From the NCBI GenBank assembly GCA_023427285.1, contig JAEZBH010000322.1:1-5221 (forward strand): a stretch of DNA of 5,221 nucleotides, given 5' to 3'. Position numbers and translations under genes: made by a program. Within the stretch, counting starts at the first letter, position 1. Every line of letters starts with the position of its first letter. Shown here one piece after another: positions 1 through 5,221 of this stretch. This stretch comes from Pseudomonadota bacterium (GTDB lineage Bacteria > Pseudomonadota > Alphaproteobacteria > Sphingomonadales > Sphingomonadaceae). Below the pieces are notes generated by a model. It made no database searches and was not told the DNA's origin. It saw only the letters and a program-made list of their open reading frames with translations.

Positions 1-112
1 GTCTAACCCTTTTGTTGGTGGCGCTTTCTTAACCGCAGGAGGTGGCATCCTCTTCCAAAGTCGCTCTAGTGGAGATTTGTACTTAAGGGTCGGTCAAACT
101 TTCTACGTGCCC

Positions 113-141
113 TTGCGAGTATTGGATTTTCGGTCTATTGC
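113..141 (+). promoter_or_regulatory. Weak candidate promoter for the mdh operon
   Basis: TTGCGAG at 113-119 is followed after 14 nt by TCTATTGC at 134-141. This loosely resembles the alphaproteobacterial housekeeping pattern described in Caulobacter (TTGACG-type -35 and a GCTANAWC-type -10). Transcription would begin near 147-150 and give a leader of about 60 nt. The match is partial, and other weak matches of this kind would be expected by chance, so this is only the best candidate in the upstream region. Confidence 0.2.
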
Positions 142-155
142 GACGGCGTTTTGGG

Positions 156-170
156 CAATCATTTCGATTG
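156..170 (+). repeat. Short inverted repeat in the mdh leader
   Basis: CAATC at 156-160 and GATTG at 166-170 are exact reverse complements separated by 5 nt. Wobble pairs at 154-155/171-172 and a G-C pair at 153/173 could lengthen the stem. It lies just after the candidate promoter and about 38 nt before the mdh start, so it could be an operator half-site pair or a small leader hairpin. A 5-bp repeat is easily met by chance, and no regulator is implied. Confidence 0.2.
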
Positions 171-184
171 TTCGGCCTGAATGA

Positions 185-1288
<1,104 letters not shown>

Positions 1289-1292
1289 TGCA

Positions 1293-2492
1293 ATGAATAT
1301 TCATGAGTATCAGGCAAAGGACCTGCTCGCCAAATTTGGCGTGCCCGTCCCCGCGGGGTTTGCCGCTTTCACTGCTGATGAAGCAGCCGCTGCCGCTGAA
1401 AAGCTGCCGGGGCCGATCTACGTCGTTAAGGCGCAGATCCACGCCGGTGGTCGCGGTAAGGGCAAGTTCGTGGGCGCTGCCCCGGACGCCAAGGGCGGTG
1501 TGCGTCTTGCCAAGTCGATCGACGAGGTTCGCAAGAACGCAGCTGAAATGCTGGGCCAGACCCTGGTAACCGTCCAGACCGGCCCGGCCGGCAAGGAAGT
1601 CAACCGTGTTTACATCACGGATGGCGTGGACATTGCCAAGGAACTGTACCTCTCCATGCTGGTTGATCGGGCCACCGGCCACATCGCCATCATCGCCTCG
1701 ACCGAAGGCGGCATGGACATTGAAGAAGTTGCAGAGCACTCCCCGGAGAAGATCGTCACCGTTGACGTTGATCCGGTGATGGGCCTGTCGGGCTTCCATG
1801 CCCGCAAGGTGGCCTTTGCTCTCGGCCTGACCGGCGACCTGTTCAAGCAGGGCGTCGATGTTGTGACCAAGCTGTACAACGCTTTCGTTGCAACCGATTG
1901 CTCGATGCTCGAGATCAACCCGCTGGTGATCACCGAGGACAACCAGATCAAGGTTCTGGACGCCAAGGTTTCGTTCGACAGCAACGCGCTGTACCGTCAC
2001 CCGGACATCGTTGCGCTGCGCGACATCACCGAGGAAGATCAGAAGGAAGTGGAAGCTTCCAAGTACGATCTGTCGTACATCGCGCTCGACGGCAACATCG
2101 GCTGCATGGTCAACGGCGCGGGCCTCGCCATGGCAACCATGGACATCATCAAGCTCTCCGGCGGTGAACCGGCCAACTTCCTCGACGTTGGCGGCGGCGC
2201 TTCCAAGGAGAAGGTGACGGCGGCGTTCAAGATCATTCTGTCCGATCCGCAGGTGAAGGGCATTCTGGTCAACATCTTCGGCGGCATCATGCGCTGCGAC
2301 ATCATCGCTGAAGGCGTGGTGGCTGCTGCTCGTGAAGTGCAACTGTCGGTTCCGCTGGTGGTTCGCCTTGAGGGCACCAACGTGGATCTGGGCAAGCAGA
2401 TCATGCGTGACTCGGGTCTGCCGATCATTCCGGCGGACGATCTGGGCGATGCCGCCCGGAAGATCGTGGATGCAGTAGAGAAGGCGGCGTAA
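1293..2492 (+). CDS. sucC: Succinyl-CoA synthetase (ADP-forming), beta subunit
   Basis: This is the nucleotide-binding subunit of succinate-CoA ligase, which with SucD converts succinyl-CoA, ADP or GDP and phosphate to succinate, CoA and ATP or GTP. The 399-residue product has the usual alphaproteobacterial length. It begins with the conserved [12 protein letters not shown]. The ATP-grasp domain shows Lys46 and the GGRGKGKF loop (52-59). The metal-binding residues are Asn209 (LEINPL) and Asp223 (LDAK). The C-terminal domain has NGAGLAM starting at Asn274 and GGIMRCD (330-336), which contact the phosphohistidine loop and the succinate site in the characterised E. coli enzyme. The frame is open upstream to 1125, but the residues there are an arginine-rich shadow of the mdh tail, so the ATG at 1293 is the start. 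No strong Shine-Dalgarno sequence precedes it, and translation probably couples to mdh, which ends four bases earlier. sucD follows two bases downstream. Confidence 0.98.
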   Translation: MNIHEYQAKDLLAKFGVPVPAGFAAFTADEAAAAAEKLPGPIYVVKAQIHAGGRGKGKFVGAAPDAKGGVRLAKSIDEVRKNAAEMLGQTLVTVQTGPAGKEVNRVYITDGVDIAKELYLSMLVDRATGHIAIIASTEGGMDIEEVAEHSPEKIVTVDVDPVMGLSGFHARKVAFALGLTGDLFKQGVDVVTKLYNAFVATDCSMLEINPLVITEDNQIKVLDAKVSFDSNALYRHPDIVALRDITEEDQKEVEASKYDLSYIALDGNIGCMVNGAGLAMATMDIIKLSGGEPANFLDVGGGASKEKVTAAFKIILSDPQVKGILVNIFGGIMRCDIIAEGVVAAAREVQLSVPLVVRLEGTNVDLGKQIMRDSGLPIIPADDLGDAARKIVDAVEKAA

Positions 2493-2494
2493 CC

Positions 2495-3370
2495 ATGGCA
2501 ATTCTGATCAATAAAGACACCAAGGTCATCTGCCAGGGTTTCACCGGCAAGCAGGGCACCTTCCACTCCGAAGCTGCTATTGCTTACGGTACCAAGATGG
2601 TCGGCGGCACCGCACCGGGCAAGGGCGGCACCACCCATCTGGGCCTGCCGGTGTTCAACACCGTGGCTGAAGCCCGTGAAGCAACCGGCGCTGACGCGAC
2701 CGTGATCTACGTGCCGCCCGCAGGCGCGGCCGATGCCATTCTGGAAGCAATCGACGCGGAAATTCCGCTGGCCGTTTGCATCACCGAAGGCATCCCCGTG
2801 CTCGACATGGTGCGCGTGAAGCGCGCCCTGCAGGGCTCCAAGACCCGCCTGATCGGTCCGAACTGCCCGGGGCTCCTGACCCCGGGCGAGTGCAAGATCG
2901 GCATCATGCCGGGCAACATCTTCAGCAAGGGCAAGGTTGGCGTTGTGTCCCGCTCGGGCACCCTGACCTACGAAGCCGTGTTCCAGACCACCGCAGTGGG
3001 CCTGGGCCAGTCGACCGCGGTCGGCATCGGCGGCGACCCGGTCAACGGCACCAACTTCGTTGACGTGCTGGAGATGTTCCTGGAAGATCCGGAAACCGAG
3101 TCCATCATCATGATCGGCGAAATCGGCGGCGACGCCGAGGAGCAGGGCGCGGAACTGCTGAAGCGCTCGAAGATCAAGAAGCCGACCGTCGGTTTCATCG
3201 CTGGCCGCACGGCGCCTCCGGGCCGCCGCATGGGCCACGCCGGTGCAATCGTCTCCGGCGGCAAGGGCAAGGCAGAAGACAAGATCGAGGCCATGCGTTC
3301 GGCTGGCATCGTTGTCGCTGACAGCCCGTCGGCACTGGGCACCACCCTCCTTGAGGTGCTTAAGGGCTAA
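2495..3370 (+). CDS. sucD: Succinyl-CoA synthetase (ADP-forming), alpha subunit
   Basis: This subunit binds CoA and carries the phosphorylated histidine of succinate-CoA ligase; it works as a complex with SucC. The 291-residue product is of normal length. The N-terminal CoA-binding domain shows [10 protein letters not shown] (15-24) and the GGTAPGKGG stretch. Next come GPNCPG (121-126) and RSGTLTYE (153-160). Glu209 in [11 protein letters not shown] and the active-site His248 in [17 protein letters not shown] complete the catalytic loop (His246 in E. coli numbering). The start at 2495 lies two bases after the sucC stop, with GAGAAGG at 2478-2484 as a modest ribosome binding site inside the sucC coding end, which suggests coupled translation and a 1:1 subunit ratio. 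After its TAA the operon enters a 157-nt structured gap before sucA. There are no missing residues or signs of damage. Confidence 0.98.
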   Translation: MAILINKDTKVICQGFTGKQGTFHSEAAIAYGTKMVGGTAPGKGGTTHLGLPVFNTVAEAREATGADATVIYVPPAGAADAILEAIDAEIPLAVCITEGIPVLDMVRVKRALQGSKTRLIGPNCPGLLTPGECKIGIMPGNIFSKGKVGVVSRSGTLTYEAVFQTTAVGLGQSTAVGIGGDPVNGTNFVDVLEMFLEDPETESIIMIGEIGGDAEEQGAELLKRSKIKKPTVGFIAGRTAPPGRRMGHAGAIVSGGKGKAEDKIEAMRSAGIVVADSPSALGTTLLEVLKG

Positions 3371-3376
3371 TTAACC

Positions 3377-3414
3377 GTGTTCCGGCACTGATGGGGGGAG
3401 TCAGGCCGGAACAC
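3377..3414 (+). repeat. Hairpin 1 downstream of sucD
   Basis: GTGTTCCGGC at 3377-3386 is the exact reverse complement of GCCGGAACAC at 3405-3414. Inside, after a single bulged A at 3387, CTGA (3388-3391) can pair with TCAG (3401-3404), leaving a 9-nt G-rich loop. The stem therefore reaches about 14 bp and begins six bases after the sucD stop. It is not followed by a run of T, so simple rho-independent termination is unlikely. Likely roles are protection of the mdh-sucCD mRNA 3' end, RNase processing, or part of a folded leader for sucA. Confidence 0.65.
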
Positions 3415-3425
3415 CCTGGCTTTAG

Positions 3426-3460
3426 CCGTCCGCGATGCGCCTGTCGGTCGCGGACGGTTT
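3426..3460 (+). terminator. Hairpin 2 in the sucD-sucA gap; terminator- or attenuator-like
   Basis: CCGTCCGCGA at 3426-3435 pairs perfectly with TCGCGGACGG at 3448-3457 around a 12-nt loop. A wobble pair and an A-T pair could extend it outward. The stem is GC-rich and is followed by TTTAGGTTTAA, a short and interrupted T-rich stretch. This is the nearest thing to a rho-independent terminator in the window, but the T tract is weak, so partial read-through into sucA or a processing role is as likely as full termination. Confidence 0.45.
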
Positions 3461-3483
3461 AGGTTTAACGATAGGCTCGTTTG

Positions 3484-3506
3484 GGCACGCCGGATGTACG
3501 CGTGCC
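3484..3506 (+). repeat. Hairpin 3 just upstream of the sucA ribosome binding site
   Basis: GGCACGC at 3484-3490 is the exact reverse complement of GCGTGCC at 3500-3506, with a 9-nt loop. It ends five bases before the AAGGAG at 3512-3517. As RNA it would sit directly against the sucA ribosome binding site without covering it; as DNA it could be an operator. The GTGCCGGA at its right side could alternatively pair with the left arm of hairpin 1. Confidence 0.45.
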
Positions 3507-3511
3507 GGACT

Positions 3512-3517
3512 AAGGAG
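3512..3517 (+). promoter_or_regulatory. Ribosome binding site of sucA
   Basis: AAGGAG lies ten bases before the ATG at 3528. It is the best Shine-Dalgarno match in front of any gene in this window and fixes the sucA start. It contrasts with the poor site before sucC and suggests that sucA is translated independently of the upstream genes. Confidence 0.8.
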
Positions 3518-3527
3518 CAGAGTCGCA

Positions 3528-5221
3528 ATGGGTATCGAAGGCGATCTTCCCCAAGGCATCGAAGGTGCCAGCGCAGCCTTCATCGAAGCGTTGTATGAGA
3601 AGTATGCGGCAGACCGGAACTCGGTCGACCCCAGCTGGCAGCGTTATTTCGCCGGGCTGGAACTGGCGGCAGGCAGCATCAAGGCCACCCCTTCATGGCA
3701 GCGCAGCAACTGGCCGCTGCAGCCCAATGACTCGCTGACGCAGGCGCTTGACCCCACCCAGATGCAGATTGAGCCGAAGCCGGCCAAGGATGCAGGCAAG
3801 GGCAAGGGTAAGGAAGCCGCTGCTGCACCGGCAGCAGGCGTTTCCGCCGAGGACATTCGCCGCGCCGCGCAGGACACGCTCCAGGCGTTTACGTTCATCC
3901 GGACCTACCGCGTGCGCGGCCACCTGGCCGCCAAGCTCGACCCGCTGGGTCTTGAGGCGCGCGCAGAGCACCCGGAACTTCAGCCGGCCTATTACGGCTT
4001 CGGCCCGGCCGACCTGGACCGCCAGATTTTCCTGGGCGGCCTGCTGGGCTTCGAGACCGCATCGATCCGCCAGATTCAGGAAACCCTGTGCCGCAACTAC
4101 TGCGGTTCCATCGCGATCGAATACATGCACATCAACGACATCGAAGAGCGTCGTTGGTTGCAGGAGCGCATCGAGGGCCCTGAGAAGGACATCTACTTCA
4201 CCAAGGAAGGCAAGCTTGCCATCCTGAACAAGCTGATCGAGGGCGAGAGCTTCGAGAAGTTCCTGGCGCGCAAGTACGTCGGCACCAAGCGCTTCGGCCT
4301 TGACGGCGGCGAAGCCATGATCCCGGCGCTGGAAGCCGTGATCAAGGTGGGCGGCGCGCTCGGCATCGAGGAAATCATCATCGGCATGCCGCACCGTGGT
4401 CGCCTCAACGTGCTGACCAACGTGATGCAGAAGCCGTTCCGTCAGCTGTTCCATGAATTCGCCGGCGGCTCCTCGCAGCCGGACGAAGTGGGCGGCTCGG
4501 GCGACGTGAAGTACCACCTCGGCACTTCCACCGATCGCGGCTTCGACGGCAACAACGTTCACATGTCGCTGACCCCGAACCCGTCGCACCTGGAGACCGT
4601 GAACCCGGTCGTTTTGGGCCGCGTGCGCGCCAAGCAGACCCAGCGCGGCGACCTTGCCCGCACCAAGGGTCTGCCGCTGCTGCTGCACGGCGACGCCGCG
4701 TTCGCAGGCCAGGGCGTGGTGGCCGAATGCTTCGCCATGTCCGGCGTGCCGGGCTACAACACCGGCGGCACCATCCACTTCATCGTGAACAACCAGGTGG
4801 GCTTCACCACCTCGCCGAAGTTCGCGCGCTCCTCGCCGTATCCGTCGGACGTGGCGAAGATGGTGCAGGCGCCGATCTTCCACGTGAACGGCGATGATCC
4901 CGAAGCCGTTGTGTGGGCGACCAAGCTGGCGACCGAATACCGCCAGACGTTCAAGCGCGATGTCGTCATCGACATGTGGTGCTACCGCCGCTTCGGCCAC
5001 AACGAGGCCGACGAGCCGGGCTTCACCCAGCCGCGCATGTACGCCGCCATCAAGAGCCACACCTTCGTTTCGTCCCGCTACGCCGAGAAGCTGAAGAGCG
5101 AAGGCGTGGTGACCGACGAGCAGGTCAAGGCCATGGAAGACGCCTACGTTTCTCGTCTGGAAGACGAGTTCGAGGCCGCCAAGGGCTACAAGCCGAACAA
5201 GGCTGACTGGTTCGAGGGCCG
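3528..5221 (+). CDS. sucA: 2-oxoglutarate dehydrogenase E1 component (partial, 3' end outside window)
   Basis: This is the thiamine-diphosphate E1 subunit of the 2-oxoglutarate dehydrogenase complex; it decarboxylates 2-oxoglutarate and transfers the succinyl group to the E2 lipoyl domain. 564 complete codons are present with no stop or frameshift; full E1 proteins are roughly 930-950 residues, so about 60% is here. Residues 18-44 (FIEALYEKY…DPSWQRYF) form the E2/E3-contacting N-terminal helix, followed by a Lys/Gly/Ala linker at about 82-105. Catalytic-core landmarks are YRVRGHLAAKLDPLG (from 127), YCGSIAIEYMH (191-201), GMPHRGRLNVL with His289, NPSHLE with His354, the thiamine-diphosphate/metal motif GDAAFAGQG (388-396) with Asn421-Asn422, HVNGDDPEA (452-460) and CYRRFGHNEADEP (485-497). 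The ATG at 3528 has AAGGAG ten bases upstream. Its substrate step feeds SucCD directly. E2 (sucB) and E3 probably lie further right but are not visible. Confidence 0.97.
   Translation, partial: MGIEGDLPQGIEGASAAFIEALYEKYAADRNSVDPSWQRYFAGLELAAGSIKATPSWQRSNWPLQPNDSLTQALDPTQMQIEPKPAKDAGKGKGKEAAAAPAAGVSAEDIRRAAQDTLQAFTFIRTYRVRGHLAAKLDPLGLEARAEHPELQPAYYGFGPADLDRQIFLGGLLGFETASIRQIQETLCRNYCGSIAIEYMHINDIEERRWLQERIEGPEKDIYFTKEGKLAILNKLIEGESFEKFLARKYVGTKRFGLDGGEAMIPALEAVIKVGGALGIEEIIIGMPHRGRLNVLTNVMQKPFRQLFHEFAGGSSQPDEVGGSGDVKYHLGTSTDRGFDGNNVHMSLTPNPSHLETVNPVVLGRVRAKQTQRGDLARTKGLPLLLHGDAAFAGQGVVAECFAMSGVPGYNTGGTIHFIVNNQVGFTTSPKFARSSPYPSDVAKMVQAPIFHVNGDDPEAVVWATKLATEYRQTFKRDVVIDMWCYRRFGHNEADEPGFTQPRMYAAIKSHTFVSSRYAEKLKSEGVVTDEQVKAMEDAYVSRLEDEFEAAKGYKPNKADWFEG

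Noticed and set aside
37..54. AGGAGG with a nearby CCTCTT that could fold over it
   Set aside because: It looks like a strong ribosome binding site, but no ATG, GTG or TTG lies at a usable distance, so there is no gene for it to serve; the weak 6-bp stem has no T tract to be a terminator.
2..184. Open + frame at the left edge, 60 codons to a TGA at 182-184
   Set aside because: It has no ATG start in the window, lacks the codon bias of neighbouring genes and shows no recognised motif. An open run of this length is expected fairly often by chance in this less GC-rich stretch.
3391..3462. Small + frame of 23 codons in the sucD-sucA gap, ending just after hairpin 2
   Set aside because: The position suggests a leader peptide, but the ATG sits in the loop region of hairpin 1 with no Shine-Dalgarno sequence, and the peptide has no run of regulatory codons.
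3458..3511. A separate promoter for sucA in the gap
   Set aside because: I looked for -35/-10 pairs after hairpin 2; TTGGGC at 3481-3486 has no acceptable -10 at normal spacing. Independent transcription of sucA is possible but not supported by the sequence.
3693..5060. Long - strand open frame opposite sucA (455 codons)
   Set aside because: It is fully antisense to well-conserved E1 codons, with repetitive His/Ala/Val/Arg composition and no motif; a shadow of the GC bias.

Overview
This window is a compact block of core TCA-cycle genes, all on the + strand: malate dehydrogenase (mdh, 209-1288), both subunits of succinyl-CoA synthetase (sucC, 1293-2492; sucD, 2495-3370), and the first 564 codons of the 2-oxoglutarate dehydrogenase E1 component (sucA, from 3528, running off the right edge). 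The proteins are GC-rich and alphaproteobacterial in character. The mdh-sucC-sucD-sucA order is the usual alphaproteobacterial arrangement. The SucA N-terminal region (PSWxRSxWPL, ALDPTQM, then a Lys/Ala linker) and the KADWFEGR segment at the right edge look most like Sphingomonadales proteins from memory. That family-level placement is moderately confident; no genus can be given.

Layout. Positions 1-208 hold no convincing gene. They are visibly less GC-rich than the rest and probably contain the promoter and leader of mdh; only weak promoter-like matches are seen. mdh, sucC and sucD are almost touching (4-nt and 2-nt gaps), so they are very probably co-transcribed and translationally coupled. 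A 157-nt gap (3371-3527) separates sucD from sucA. It holds three consecutive perfect inverted repeats (10, 10 and 7 bp), the last ending just upstream of a good ribosome binding site for sucA. This gap is the likely place where sucA expression is set separately from mdh-sucCD, by attenuation, mRNA processing or stabilisation.

How the genes work together. SucA, with E2 and E3 encoded elsewhere and probably downstream, makes succinyl-CoA from 2-oxoglutarate. SucCD converts succinyl-CoA to succinate with formation of a nucleoside triphosphate. After succinate dehydrogenase and fumarase, which are not in the window, Mdh oxidises malate to oxaloacetate.

The most unusual item is Mdh itself. It ends with an extra segment of about 39 residues, rich in Lys, Ala and Pro, whose last residues include KKRGRPKKK, a textbook AT-hook core. 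Nothing here looks like a defence, mobile or otherwise new multi-gene system. The points worth checking are the Mdh tail and the structured sucD-sucA gap.
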